Below, piece by piece: positions 38,158-47,616 of a stretch of 64,000 nt of DNA. Every line of letters starts with the position of its first letter. Position 1 is the stretch's first letter. Under the pieces are notes generated by a model. That model was not told the origin of the DNA. It made no database searches and worked only from the letters and a program-made list of their open reading frames with translations. Source of the DNA: Moorena producens 3L (GTDB taxonomy: Bacteria; Cyanobacteriota; Cyanobacteriia; Cyanobacteriales; Coleofasciculaceae); the NCBI RefSeq assembly GCF_000211815.1, contig NZ_GL890832.1:22181-86180 (forward strand), given 5' to 3'. Made by a program: the position numbers and the translations under genes.

Positions 38158-39348
38158 ATGTTAAGAAAACCTAAAAAACTATCAAATATGCTATGGGTTG
38201 TGGTAATAATATTCCTGGGTAGCCTGACCACTACCTGTAGCTTTTTACCAGCCATCACAGCAGAGGAACGCACCTTCCTCAACCTTTCCGTGAACTTCTT
38301 AGGGGAGTATCAACTCCCCCAAACGGAATTCAAAAATACCGTAGTGGGAGGGTTGTCAGGATTGGCCTATGATCGGGAACGCGATCGCTTTTTAGCTGTT
38401 TCTGATGATCGTTCTCGATTAGCTCCGGCTCGATTCTACACCCTAAAACTAACCTTCAATCCCACCGATACAGGAAACATAGGGATTGAAAACGTAGAAG
38501 TGGAAGATGTCACTTTCCTCAAAGATAAAAATGGTGAGACCTTTGTAAGGGGTACCCTGGATCCAGAAGGGATTGCTTGGTCTGGAAAAGATTCTGTATT
38601 TATCTCTAGTGAAGGGGCTACTAATCAAGGCATTGCTCCATTCATTCGGCAGTTTGATATAGCAACAGGACAACAGTTGCAAAACTTAAAAATTCCCCAG
38701 CGTTATCTACCGAATGACACTGACCTAGGAACAGTCAGTAATGGTATCCAGGATAACTTAGGCTTTGAGGCATTGACCTTAGAACCGATCAGCCTAGCTG
38801 CAGCAAGTGGGCAAGAGTCATTTCGCTTATTTAGTGCCAGTGAGTACTCCCTACACCAAGACCAGCCAGAAGCAGATACCGAACAAGCAGCGGGAATTCG
38901 TTGGTTGCACTATTTGATTGGAGACGTTACTCCTCCAATGCTGGTTAGTGAACATCTTTACTTACTCGACCCAGACCCCCCTAACACCCTTTCTCACGGT
39001 TTAACTGAGTTATTAGCAGTGGATACCGCAGGACATTTTCTGAGTTTGGAGCGTACCTATGGTTTATTTGGATTCAGTGCCAAACTTTATCAAGTGGTGA
39101 CCGGTGGAGCAACCGATACCACCAAAATTGCTAGTCTCAAGGGTGATGTTTCCAAGATTAAGCCACTGCAAAAAAAGTTGTTGCTGGATTTGAGTGAATT
39201 GGGGATTTACTTAGATAATTTAGAGGGAATGACCCTTGGTCCGCGCTTGAGTGATGGAACTCAGAGTTTAATTTTGGTGAGTGATAACAATTTTAGTGAG
39301 GCTCAGGTGACACAGTTTCTATTGTTTGGGATTAAAGGTTTGAAATAA
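38158..39348 (+). CDS. Phytase-like esterase family protein, exported
   Basis: A 396-residue protein with an N-terminal signal (MLWVVVIIFLGSLTTTCSFL) that might be a degenerate lipobox. The body is the phytase-like/esterase-like beta-propeller (PF13449 type): VVGGLSGLAYDRERDRFLAV (about 62-81), VSDDRSRLAPARFY, GTLDPEGIAW and a C-terminal LDNLEGMTLGP with VLVSDNNF-like ILVSDNNFSEAQ. Such proteins are thought to act in the periplasm on phosphate esters; the substrate is not known. The gene is monocistronic, between repeat regions. Confidence 0.85.
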   Translation: MLRKPKKLSNMLWVVVIIFLGSLTTTCSFLPAITAEERTFLNLSVNFLGEYQLPQTEFKNTVVGGLSGLAYDRERDRFLAVSDDRSRLAPARFYTLKLTFNPTDTGNIGIENVEVEDVTFLKDKNGETFVRGTLDPEGIAWSGKDSVFISSEGATNQGIAPFIRQFDIATGQQLQNLKIPQRYLPNDTDLGTVSNGIQDNLGFEALTLEPISLAAASGQESFRLFSASEYSLHQDQPEADTEQAAGIRWLHYLIGDVTPPMLVSEHLYLLDPDPPNTLSHGLTELLAVDTAGHFLSLERTYGLFGFSAKLYQVVTGGATDTTKIASLKGDVSKIKPLQKKLLLDLSELGIYLDNLEGMTLGPRLSDGTQSLILVSDNNFSEAQVTQFLLFGIKGLK

Positions 39349-39469
39349 CCCAAAGAAACCAGAGGTATTCCCAAGCTCTTGCCAGTAAGCTATCAGCTAT
39401 AGCGCTGGGGACAGCAAATACGGAATAGGGAACTTCGGATCATGGTAATGATGGGCGCTTGTCAACTAA

Positions 39470-39677
39470 AGCTTTTAGCAATTGGTCTGTAAGCATTCAG
39501 CCGTCAGCTGTCAGCCGTCAGCTAAAAGCTCACGCTACTTGAGGTGCTTAAGATAAACCTTGAACGGGAGAATTTAATAGTTCGAGATTTTGTAAGCATA
39601 TGCGCTACAGATGGTGCTACTTGAGGTGCCGTCAGCTTATTTTATTCAAAAGCACTTCAAGTAGCACCATCTGTAGC
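39470..39677. repeat. Dispersed repeat with 26-bp inverted arms
   Basis: GCTACAGATGGTGCTACTTG begins the left arm at 39604-39629; the right arm at 39652-39677 is its complement with one G-T wobble. Upstream are CAGCCGTCAGC heptamers and GAGAATTTAATAGTTCGAGA (39568), both shared with the region 33730-33900. The left-arm word also occurs at 20081. Confidence 0.85.
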
Positions 39678-39723
39678 CGATAAGCTGAAAGCTGATAGCT
39701 GATAGCTGAATACTTACATTGGT

Positions 39724-39760
39724 CTTGATGCAGAATCCAAACATAAGCGACTGCATCAAG
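39724..39760. repeat. Short member of the 51-bp palindromic repeat family
   Basis: CTTGATGCAG and CTGCATCAAG form perfect 10-base inverted ends over a 17-base centre (37 bases total). It is a shorter variant of the repeat at 2187, 6412 and 47881. Confidence 0.65.
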
Positions 39761-39842
39761 ACGATGTATTGTAAAGATACTAACTGCATCAAAAACTACT
39801 TCATCCGAAGTTCGCGCTATTCTAAGTTCAACACTTCTGGTA

Positions 39843-40457
39843 ATGACTCATTCTACGGATATCGCTACTTTAGCTCGCTGGATGGCAGCTGATTTTAGTA
39901 ACCAAGAGCAGGCGTTTGAGAATCCACCATTGTATGCTCACATCCGCGTCTGCATGCGTCCTCTACCTTGGTCAGTGCTAGATGGATGTAGCTTGTTCCT
40001 TGAGCAAGCCTATGACTATATGCTCAACACCCCCTACCGAGTGCGGGTGCTAAAGATTGTTGAGCTAGACGGGCAAATCAAAATCGAAAATTACAAGGTT
40101 CAGGATGAAAAACTATTATACGGAGCTTCCCGTGATTTAGAACGTCTAAAATCCCTGAGTGCCCAACAGCTAGAGAAGCTTCCTGGTTGCACGTTCAATG
40201 TTGCCTGGACTGGTCATAGCTTCAAAGCGGAAGTAGAACCAGGTAAAGCTTGCTTGGTGGTGCGCAATAGTAAAGAAACCTATCTCGATAGCAGCTTTGA
40301 AGTAATGGAAGAAAAATTGATTAGTCTTGACAGGGGACGTGACCCCCAAACCGATGAACTCATTTGGGGTTCGATTGCTGGAGCATTTCACTTTGCACCC
40401 AGGACTAGCTTCGCTTCAGAAGTGCTGATCCCAACTCCAGAATTTACTGAACTATAG
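39843..40457 (+). CDS. cpcT: Phycobiliprotein lyase CpcT/CpeT family
   Basis: A 204-residue chromophore lyase. CpcT attaches phycocyanobilin to Cys-153 of beta-phycocyanin (or beta-phycoerythrocyanin); CpeT handles phycoerythrin. Family motifs seen: LARWMAADFSNQEQAFENPP (about 10-29), HIRVCMRPLPW (about 33-43), FLEQAYDYMLNTPYRVRVL, and GCTFNVAWTGHSFKAEVEPG. The length is normal. No phycobilisome genes are adjacent. Which bilin it attaches cannot be read from the sequence, so the symbol is by closest resemblance. Confidence 0.88.
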   Translation: MTHSTDIATLARWMAADFSNQEQAFENPPLYAHIRVCMRPLPWSVLDGCSLFLEQAYDYMLNTPYRVRVLKIVELDGQIKIENYKVQDEKLLYGASRDLERLKSLSAQQLEKLPGCTFNVAWTGHSFKAEVEPGKACLVVRNSKETYLDSSFEVMEEKLISLDRGRDPQTDELIWGSIAGAFHFAPRTSFASEVLIPTPEFTEL

Positions 40458-40720
40458 AAGAATTAACTCTTACCTTGGGGGTTTGAGGTCAAAAAAGGTT
40501 TCATACAAACCACAATTATAACCAAACTGATCAGGTTAGAGTCAAGGGCGTCCTGGAATCCCTAAACGCCATGGCCAATGGTCTAATACCTAGAAACTAA
40601 TTCATGTTCAACAAGTGCCCCAAACCTGATACATTTAGCGAGTAGGGTCAAGCAAATTGGATTAAGGGACTATCAAAGACAAATAATTAATGACTAATGA
40701 CTAATGACTAATCACTAATT

Positions 40721-41854
40721 ATGCGAATTGCTTTTTTTACTGAAACATTTCTACCCAAAGTTGATGGCATCGTGACCCGGTTGCGCCACACGGTGGAACA
40801 TTTGCAGCGTAACGGTGACCAGGTGCTAGTTATATGCCCAGAAGGGGGACTAAAAACATACAAAGGAGCCAAAATTTACGGTGTTTCTGGCTTTCCCCTA
40901 CCCCTGTATCCCGAATTAAAGCTAGCCCTGCCACGACCCTCCATTGGTGGGGTATTAGAAAAGTTTCAGCCAGATTTGATCCATGTTGTCAACCCAGCAG
41001 TATTAGGGTTGGGAGGGCTGTATTATGCCAAGGTGATGAATATTCCCTTGGTCGCCTCCTACCACACCCATTTACCTCAGTACCTCCAGCACTACGGATT
41101 GGGTATGCTCGAAGGAGTTATGTGGGAGTTAATTAAGGTTAGTCACAATCAAGCTGAGCTGAATTTGTGTACCTCTAATGCTATGGTACAGGAATTAAGA
41201 GACCATGGTGTTGAGCGAGTAGACTTGTGGCAGCGAGGTGTGGATACGGAAACGTTCCAACCAGAGTTAGCTTCATCCCAAATGCGATCGCATCTTTCCC
41301 AAGGAAATCCAGACAGCCCCATACTCCTTTATGTAGGCCGTCTTTCTGCTGAAAAAGAAATTGAGCGGATCAAGCTAGTGCTAGAAGCAATTCCCAACGC
41401 TTGCCTAGCATTAGTAGGGGATGGACCCCACCGTAAGGAACTAGAAGCACACTTTGCTGGCACCCCGACTCATTTCGTGGGTTACCTTACCGGTACAACC
41501 CTCGGATCGGCCTTTGCCTCTGCTGATGCATTTATCTTTCCTTCTAGGACAGAAACCTTAGGACTAGTCTTACTAGAAGCGATGGCAGCAGGTTGTCCTG
41601 TGGTAGCAGCCAACTCTGGAGGGATTCCCGATATTGTCACGGATGGGATGAATGGGTATTTATACGATCCAGCAGATGAGCAAGGAGCGATCGCAGCAAC
41701 CCAGCGTCTCTTAGCACAACAGCAGGAACGGGAAACTCTGCGCCGCAATGCTAGAGCAGAAGCTGAACGCTGGAGTTGGTCAGCTGCTACACGCCAATTG
41801 CAACATTACTACCAGACTATCGTGTTTTCCGAATCCATGTCTTCCGCTGCTTGA
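40721..41854 (+). CDS. sqdX: Sulfolipid synthase SqdX-type glycosyltransferase
   Basis: A 377-residue GT4 (GT-B fold) glycosyltransferase. SqdX transfers sulfoquinovose from UDP-sulfoquinovose to diacylglycerol, the last step of sulfolipid synthesis in thylakoid membranes. Diagnostic features are MRIAFFTETFLPKVDGIVTR at the start, ASYHTHLPQYLQHYGLG (about 111-127), LWQRGVDTETFQP, LLYVGRLSAEKEIERIK and the EX7E block PSRTETLGLVLLEAMAAG (about 274-291). The sqdB gene is not next to it. A tnpB remnant begins right after the stop codon. Confidence 0.9.
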   Translation: MRIAFFTETFLPKVDGIVTRLRHTVEHLQRNGDQVLVICPEGGLKTYKGAKIYGVSGFPLPLYPELKLALPRPSIGGVLEKFQPDLIHVVNPAVLGLGGLYYAKVMNIPLVASYHTHLPQYLQHYGLGMLEGVMWELIKVSHNQAELNLCTSNAMVQELRDHGVERVDLWQRGVDTETFQPELASSQMRSHLSQGNPDSPILLYVGRLSAEKEIERIKLVLEAIPNACLALVGDGPHRKELEAHFAGTPTHFVGYLTGTTLGSAFASADAFIFPSRTETLGLVLLEAMAAGCPVVAANSGGIPDIVTDGMNGYLYDPADEQGAIAATQRLLAQQQERETLRRNARAEAERWSWSAATRQLQHYYQTIVFSESMSSAA

Positions 41855-42480
41855 CATACTCCCCCGTTAAATCGGAGATGATAACGGGGGATTCTCACAA
41901 TATGTGATTCAAGGTTCAATCAGACAACTTCTTGAATTAGGTTTCCCTTCATCAACAGCGGTCGAACTCACGCCTGCGCGTTTCCGTATTAACGGCAGTT
42001 TCCTATGCCCTAGGGTACTGTTGTACTCAACACCTAAAACCTCTAATCCCCGCTTCAAAATGTTGAGAGCTGCGTTGGGATCACGACAGATTTCTAGATG
42101 ACAACGAGGACATTTATGAGTCCGGGTGCTGAGGGATGTTTTCACCCGATAACCACAGTTAGAACAATCGGCAGATGTGAAGTGGAGGTTGACCGATATC
42201 ACAGTTTTATCCCAGATTTTTCCAAAGTATTCTAACCATTGGGTGAATTGATACCAACCTGGATCAGAAATCGACTTAGCCAAATGATGATTCTTGACCA
42301 TGTTTTGTATCTTGAGATCTTCATAGACAACCACATCCTCCTCCCGACATTGAGGTAAGCATCCCACAGGTCTGACACCAGTAGCGGTTTTAGGTGTTAG
42401 GTGTGAAGTTTTAATCACCTAAGGCTTAATTAAGCCTGCCTAATTCAAGGGTTTATGCCTAGTCATAGGGAGCATGTCAA
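41853..42480 (-). mobile_element. Truncated IS200/IS605-family element
   Basis: The plus-strand edge TTGACATACTCCCCCGTTAA, with the hairpin CCCCCGTT...AACGGGGG, is the right-end structure beyond the 3' end of tnpB. It begins at the sqdX stop codon. The 5' side is degenerate; it includes the perfect palindrome AGGCTTAATTAAGCCT (42422-42437). No tnpA remains. Confidence 0.75.
41909..42418 (-). pseudogene. tnpB C-terminal remnant (RNA-guided nuclease family)
   Basis: The 169-codon frame keeps the last third of TnpB: the RuvC-II glutamate in VVYEDLKIQNMVKNHHLAKS, the zinc finger (SADCSNCG and KCPRCHLE) and the RuvC-III aspartate in CRDPNAALNIL. The N-terminal 200 or more residues, with RuvC-I, are missing; the first 28 residues are unrelated. 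It cannot be an active nuclease. This copy has the four zinc-finger cysteines that the TnpB at 62789 lacks. Confidence 0.85.
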
Positions 42481-42813
42481 GGAAGGGTTTCAGGGTCTCA
42501 GGGGGCGTAATGGGGTTGAGCTTACTGACTTTATTACAAAATCTTATCGAAAACTTAACTATTGTAATTGTACAATCCTTAACAGTTTTAGGGAAACCTA
42601 TAGTCTAGAAAGTACCCCCTAGGGTACTGATTTTGACTGTAGAGATATGCCAAACTTGTAATCAGGATAGGTATATCCTCAGATCTACTTATAGCCAGGG
42701 TGTCAATTCATGTTCTTGAAGTCAAAGACGATAGAAGACTTATCAACGCAGCAATTCTTATCTGCCCAGTTGACTTGCCCTCACGCGCCTCCAAAGGCAG
42801 GAGCAGACGAAGT

Positions 42814-45378
42814 ATGACAAGACCGAATACCAGTAGTGTTACTGCTACATTATCTCAGTTAACTCAACCCTCACAAACCAGCCATCTAATTGACCGCATC
42901 AAAACCCTATCCATTCCTCAATTTAGCTGCTGGTTAGATTTCTTTGCTGCTGATTTTCAACAGTTTCTGGGAGCGATCGCACTGATCAATAATGATGCTC
43001 TGGAAACTCGGCTAGAGCAGGTTATAGAGGCTTTAACCCTAAAAGTTGGTCAAGTCCTACAGGCAGACCAAGCCACTATTTTCATGGTTGACACCGACAC
43101 AGGTCAACTATGGGCAAACATCCCCCAACCTCACACGGACAAAACCATAGAACGCCGGATTCCCCACAATCAGGGTGTTGTGGGTCATGTTGCTGCCACT
43201 GGCAAGTCTTTCAATACGTCAGTTGCTTACCATCATCCCCTATTTAACCCAGAATTTGACGAAATCCCTGGCTATCGTACCCAAAGCCTCCTGTGTATGC
43301 CAATTTTTAATCGCAATAACCAGGTGATTGCTGTAATAAATTTTTTGAATAAAACTGGCGGTGTGCCCTTCGATAGTACCAACGAAAAGCAATTTGAGAA
43401 CTTTGCCGACGACCTTGGCATCATCCTCGAAGCCTGCCAATCATTTCAACAGGCAGCTCGTAACCAAAGGGGAGTGATTGCTCTGCTCAAGGCAACTGAG
43501 TCTCTGGGGAAGAGCCTGAAGCTCGAACAAACCCTAAGTTTAGTGATGGAGCAGGCTCGGGATCTAATGCAAGCGGACCGCTCTACGCTATTTTTGCTAT
43601 GCCAAGAACGCAACGAACTTTGGAGTAAGGTAGCTACAGCGGATGGACAAAACACCATAGAAATCCGAATACCAGCCAACCGAGGTATTGCTGGTTATGT
43701 AGCATCCACTGGTGAGCCGCTCAATATTCCAGATGCCTATAAAGACGACCGTTTTGACCCGACCACTGACAAACAAACCGGTTATCGCACCGAAAGTATT
43801 CTTTGTATGCCGGTATTTAACTCCAAAAATAAATTAATCGGTGTGACCCAGTTAATCAACAAGCACCAAGGCTACTTTACCAGCTCTGATCAAGAGTTTA
43901 TGCGGGCGTTTAATATTCAGGCAGGCATAGCTCTGGAAAATGCCCAGCTGTTTGAAAGGGTCCTGATTGAAAAGCAATATCAGCAAGATATCCTGCAAAG
44001 TCTAACCGACGCAGTGATTTCCACTGACATGCAGGGACGAATTGTGATGATCAATGATGCAGCCATCAAGTTCCTAGGTGGTCCTAATCGTAGAAAAGGC
44101 AGTCCCGATTGGAAATTCTGGCAGTCTAAGCTCACTGGTCGATACATCTGGGATGTAGTACCGATTGAAAATCTCCAGTGGCGTTGGCAAGATAGCTTGG
44201 CTACAGGGACTCGGCATTATATGCCAGAACAAACTCTGAAGATTGGTCTGTATAAAGCTCCTCAAGGGGATTTAGGATCACCATCGATGGTGCTGGCAAT
44301 GCCAAAGTGGGATGACCCGAATGTTTATGTACCCTGGAATGAAACACCCCACACGGAATCTTCATCTACTTATTATTTGTCAAAATACCAAGTTCAGGAA
44401 ATTGAACGCAGTCTCAACCTAAGCGTCAATCCTTTGCTCAACCCAGAGGGAAGTGTGCGAGGTGGGTTAGTGGTTCTAGAAGATATGACTCGTGAGAAGC
44501 GTATGAAGACAGCCATGTATCGCTACATGACTCCACGGGTTGCTGATCAAGTCTTAGCCCTAGGGGAAGATACCTTAATGCAGGGCAAGAAGCAAGAAGT
44601 AACAATTCTATTTTCCGATATCCGGGGCTACACAAACCTAACAGAACATCTCGGAGCAACAGAGGTGGTATCGTTGCTCAACAAGTATTTTGAAACCATG
44701 GTAGAGGCTGTATTCAATCATGATGGCACCTTGGACAAGTTTATTGGAGATGCCTTGATGGCGGTGTTTGGAGCACCTTTACCCCTGCCAAATCATGCTT
44801 GGAAGGCTGTCAAATCAGCTCTAGATATGCGCTCACGCTTAGCAAAATTTAATTCCAATCGCAGTCGTAACAACCAACCTGAAATCCGGATTGGAATGGG
44901 AATTAGTTCTGGAGAAGTGGTTTCCGGCAATATCGGCTCCCAAAAACGGATGGACTATACGGTTATTGGAGATGGGGTGAATCTAAGTGCTCGTCTCGAA
45001 AGCGTTACCAAAGAGTATGGCTGCGACATTATCTTGAGTGAGTCTACCTATAATTTGTGCCGCGATCGCATTGTGGTGCGGGAGTTAGATCAAATCCGGG
45101 TCAAAGGTAAAAACCAAGCGGTTAGGATTTATGAATTAATTGGCAAAACCGACGTATCCCTTAGCGATAAAAGAAAACGGTTCTTGGATTTGTATCAAGC
45201 AGGGCGTAATGCTTACATCAAACGAGACTTTCACCAGGCACTCAAGTATTTTACTGATGCACTAGATATACAACCAAATGACCGGCCTGTCAAGACCCAT
45301 ATTAACCGAGCTAAAAACTATTGTGATCATCCTCCTGATGATTCCTGGGATGGAGTTTACACGATGACCACGAAGTAA
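42814..45378 (+). CDS. GAF-GAF-PAS class III adenylate/guanylate cyclase
   Basis: An 854-residue signalling enzyme. Two GAF domains (about 55-215 and 225-385; each with a GYRT..SLLCMP/ESILCMPVFN block) precede a PAS-like region (about 395-560; DAVISTDMQGRIVMINDAAI). The class III cyclase domain follows (about 590-775): VTILFSDIRGYTNLTE and LDKFIGDALMAVFGAP carry the metal-binding aspartates and a substrate lysine, and DYTVIGDGVNLSARLE the base-contact aspartate, so ATP is the likelier substrate. A TPR-like tail ends it. The ATG at 42814 (GGAG upstream) is preferred to a GTG at 42700, which adds unrelated sequence. Confidence 0.9.
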   Translation: MTRPNTSSVTATLSQLTQPSQTSHLIDRIKTLSIPQFSCWLDFFAADFQQFLGAIALINNDALETRLEQVIEALTLKVGQVLQADQATIFMVDTDTGQLWANIPQPHTDKTIERRIPHNQGVVGHVAATGKSFNTSVAYHHPLFNPEFDEIPGYRTQSLLCMPIFNRNNQVIAVINFLNKTGGVPFDSTNEKQFENFADDLGIILEACQSFQQAARNQRGVIALLKATESLGKSLKLEQTLSLVMEQARDLMQADRSTLFLLCQERNELWSKVATADGQNTIEIRIPANRGIAGYVASTGEPLNIPDAYKDDRFDPTTDKQTGYRTESILCMPVFNSKNKLIGVTQLINKHQGYFTSSDQEFMRAFNIQAGIALENAQLFERVLIEKQYQQDILQSLTDAVISTDMQGRIVMINDAAIKFLGGPNRRKGSPDWKFWQSKLTGRYIWDVVPIENLQWRWQDSLATGTRHYMPEQTLKIGLYKAPQGDLGSPSMVLAMPKWDDPNVYVPWNETPHTESSSTYYLSKYQVQEIERSLNLSVNPLLNPEGSVRGGLVVLEDMTREKRMKTAMYRYMTPRVADQVLALGEDTLMQGKKQEVTILFSDIRGYTNLTEHLGATEVVSLLNKYFETMVEAVFNHDGTLDKFIGDALMAVFGAPLPLPNHAWKAVKSALDMRSRLAKFNSNRSRNNQPEIRIGMGISSGEVVSGNIGSQKRMDYTVIGDGVNLSARLESVTKEYGCDIILSESTYNLCRDRIVVRELDQIRVKGKNQAVRIYELIGKTDVSLSDKRKRFLDLYQAGRNAYIKRDFHQALKYFTDALDIQPNDRPVKTHINRAKNYCDHPPDDSWDGVYTMTTK

Positions 45379-45398
45379 AGAATGACGTATTTCATCCT

Positions 45399-45620
45399 TT
45401 ATATACCCAGGCTCTTTTTGCTTTGTTTCAACTCTTTCCAGAGTTTTTTAATCTGCTGGTAAGCCTCTTTTGGAGGCAGCTTACCAGCAGTTTCCAGATT
45501 ACAGATGTAGCTGACTTTTTGAGCAAATTCCTGTAAATTAGCGTTAAAAACCACGTTTTCTGGCTTGAACTGACCGTGATAGGGACTGTGAGGGTGTAAA
45601 AAATCAGATGGATCTACCAT
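45399..45620 (-). CDS. Conserved small cyanobacterial protein (DUF7219-like)
   Basis: A 73-residue soluble protein starting MVDPSDFLHPHSPYHGQFKP and ending in a lysine-rich helix (KKLWKELKQSKKS). I recall close relatives in many cyanobacteria, where the FLHPHSPYYG and NLQEFAQKVSYICNLETAGK blocks are conserved, but no function is known. The ATG at 45620 fits the conserved start; an upstream GTG (45635) would add MQAIA. It is convergent with the cyclase gene, only 20 bases apart. Confidence 0.75.
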   Translation of the reverse strand: MVDPSDFLHPHSPYHGQFKPENVVFNANLQEFAQKVSYICNLETAGKLPPKEAYQQIKKLWKELKQSKKSLGI

Positions 45621-45992
45621 AGCTATTGCCTGCACCAGACGTTTTTAACCTAACCTTAACTTAACTGATTAAAGGATAACTCACGCTCCACCAAATTTCG
45701 GATTTTGTCTGATTGTGATTGCTGTAATAGACATCAGGTTTTACGGTACTGCCCAAAACACAAGGGCATTGTCTTGATGCAAAGGGCGAGTGGTTTTGTG
45801 TCTGTTTGCGAAACACCACGATTCTCCTTTGGAGACACTAGGTGAATGCACCGCTGTTTTACCCGTGGGAACCCCCACAGGTCGGCGTTAGGTACCCTGT
45901 TCCCTTGCTGCATCGCTTTCTGCTTTGCTGAAAAACTTTAGCTAGATCCGTTATAAACCCCACATCTTTTGTTGATTGGTTTAGTGTGGGAG

Positions 45993-46033
45993 GGGGCTTA
46001 TAAAGTGCGCCCGTAGGTGGCGCACACAGCCCC
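45993..46033. other. 41-bp hairpin block, second copy
   Basis: Runs GGGGCTTATAAAGTGCGCCC to CACACAGCCCC. The inner arms GTGCGCC and GGCGCAC pair, and the outer GGGGCT pairs with AGCCCC. It aligns base-for-base in length with the block at 21547-21587 inside the 557-bp insertion. It lies next to the IS remnant at 46065. The surrounding 45636-45992 holds fragments of the 51-bp repeat (45773, 45909) and no gene. Confidence 0.6.
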
Positions 46034-46064
46034 TTATGAATCGCGGATATAGCTAAATCTATCT

Positions 46065-46387
46065 TTGACACTCCTCCTGAATCACGCAGCGAGGATTATT
46101 GCTTCTCGGGGAGTCCAACGACTTTACCCTCCACAAGCATACACCGTCTGCCCGGCGGCGTTTGGAAAGGTGCGCGAAAGTGCACCGGGAGAAATTTATT
46201 CAATTGTCGTGCTACGGCTTCAACATTTATAAAAAATGCGCGTATTTTTGCTACTTTGCTTCCGGAGCTCAAGCTATCCGAAGCGACCTACTACGCTTTT
46301 TATATATGCGTAAAACCGCTAGGTTTAATTATAAATCAAAGCCGTACCTTGAAGGACGGGGCTTTAAACCCAAAATTTTTGGTCAAG
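46065..46387 (-). mobile_element. Non-autonomous IS200/IS605-family remnant
   Basis: TTGACACTCCTCCTGAATCA opens with a right-end-like hairpin (GAGGATTATTGCTTCTCGGGGAGTCC) related to those at 33957 and 41853. The other edge carries CCTTGAAGGACGGGGCTTTA and ends at TTTTTGGTCAAG. About 320 bases lie between the edges, with no transposase frame. Downstream, at 46464-46510, a CGTTCGCTTTGGCC palindrome forms a separate hairpin before purC. Confidence 0.6.
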
Positions 46388-46589
46388 ATCTATAGCAATC
46401 CTAAATCAGTTGTCAAACATGCAAAATCTGAAATCATTGCTGGGCTTGCTTTAAGCGCGATTCGGCGTTCGCTTTGGCCGTAGGCCAAAGCGAACGCGAT
46501 AGCGTCGGCTGTGGCCACTATATTTTACGAATCATTTAGGGCTGGTATATCTGTCAATATATTGTCAGTCAACCATCATCTTACTGATT

Positions 46590-47318
46590 ATGTCCCCTGA
46601 TCAAAAACTCTACGAAGGTAAAGCGAAAATCCTATATACTACCGATGACCCAGAGATTCTACTGACTCACTTTAAAGATGATGCCACTGCCTTTAATGCC
46701 CAAAAGCGAGGTCAGATTTCTGGGAAGGGTGAGATAAATTGTGCGATCGCATCTCATTTGTTCAAAGTCTTAGAAGAGAATGGCATAGCTACACACTTCA
46801 TTGACCGTCCTACTCCCAACCAAATGTTGGTCAAACAGGTAAAAATTGTGCCCTTGGAGGTGGTAGTCAGGAACATTGCTGCTGGTAGTCTATGTCAACA
46901 AACTGGAATACCAGAGGGTCGGGTACTCCCGAAAGCCCTAGTGGAATTTTATTTAAAGAATGACGACTTAGGAGATCCCTTGTTAACACGCGATCGCTTA
47001 CTACTGCTGGAACTAGCAACGCCTGAGCAGTTGAAGCAACTGATTGAGCAAGCGTTGCGAATTAACCAAATTCTGACTGACTTCTTCTATCAGTGTGGCA
47101 TTACTCTAGTAGACTTCAAGTTGGAGTTTGGTCTAACCCCGTCTGAAGAACTACTATTAGCCGATGAAATCAGTCCTGATACCTGCCGCCTTTGGAACCA
47201 AGCCGAAACTGATCCGGAGCGTCGAGTGATGGACAAAGACCGATTTCGCAAGGACTTGGGAAATGTAGAACAAGCCTATCAGCAAGTGCTACAAAAAGTT
47301 CTTGAGAGCAAACTCTAA
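46590..47318 (+). CDS. purC: SAICAR synthetase (phosphoribosylaminoimidazole-succinocarboxamide synthase)
   Basis: A 242-residue enzyme of purine synthesis that joins CAIR and aspartate using ATP. Motifs seen: KLYEGKAKILYTTDDPEIL (about 6-24), FKDDATAFNAQKRGQISGKG, VVRNIAAGSLCQQTG, LVDFKLEFGL and ADEISPDTCRLW near the C-terminus. Length and order are standard. It precedes the Omp85 gene on the same strand by 298 bases; this purC-bamA-lpxC order is common in cyanobacteria. Confidence 0.97.
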   Translation: MSPDQKLYEGKAKILYTTDDPEILLTHFKDDATAFNAQKRGQISGKGEINCAIASHLFKVLEENGIATHFIDRPTPNQMLVKQVKIVPLEVVVRNIAAGSLCQQTGIPEGRVLPKALVEFYLKNDDLGDPLLTRDRLLLLELATPEQLKQLIEQALRINQILTDFFYQCGITLVDFKLEFGLTPSEELLLADEISPDTCRLWNQAETDPERRVMDKDRFRKDLGNVEQAYQQVLQKVLESKL

Positions 47319-47616
47319 TCAGCCTCTGACTAGACCTGACCGGGTAAAAACAAGTGACGGGATTGATGCCATCGTTAACCCGTAACCCAAAAAAAATCAG
47401 CACATTGGTAAAAATAACCACAGACGAACGAAAATAGACAACAGGCATGGGCATTGTTTGCTTAGGTCAAGTGTTCAGTCATGGTACTGTGGCTGACAAC
47501 TAATAACTAATATAATAGTTGCTCCTATGGCACTGGAGTTGTTAGCCCTCCGTCAACCAGTAATCAATGGCTTACTGAGAGTTTACCAATGACCAATGAC
47601 CCAATAGGAATGGTGT

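Noticed and set aside
42700..42813. GTG start giving a longer cyclase
   Set aside because: The added residues include a basic low-complexity stretch unlike the family, and a good ribosome-binding site precedes ATG 42814.
45859..46071. 70-codon minus frame
   Set aside because: It lies across the 41-bp hairpin block and the IS remnant edge, with no family resemblance.
46099..46483. 98- and 75-codon plus frames
   Set aside because: They lie inside the non-autonomous IS remnant and overlap each other. No coding signs.
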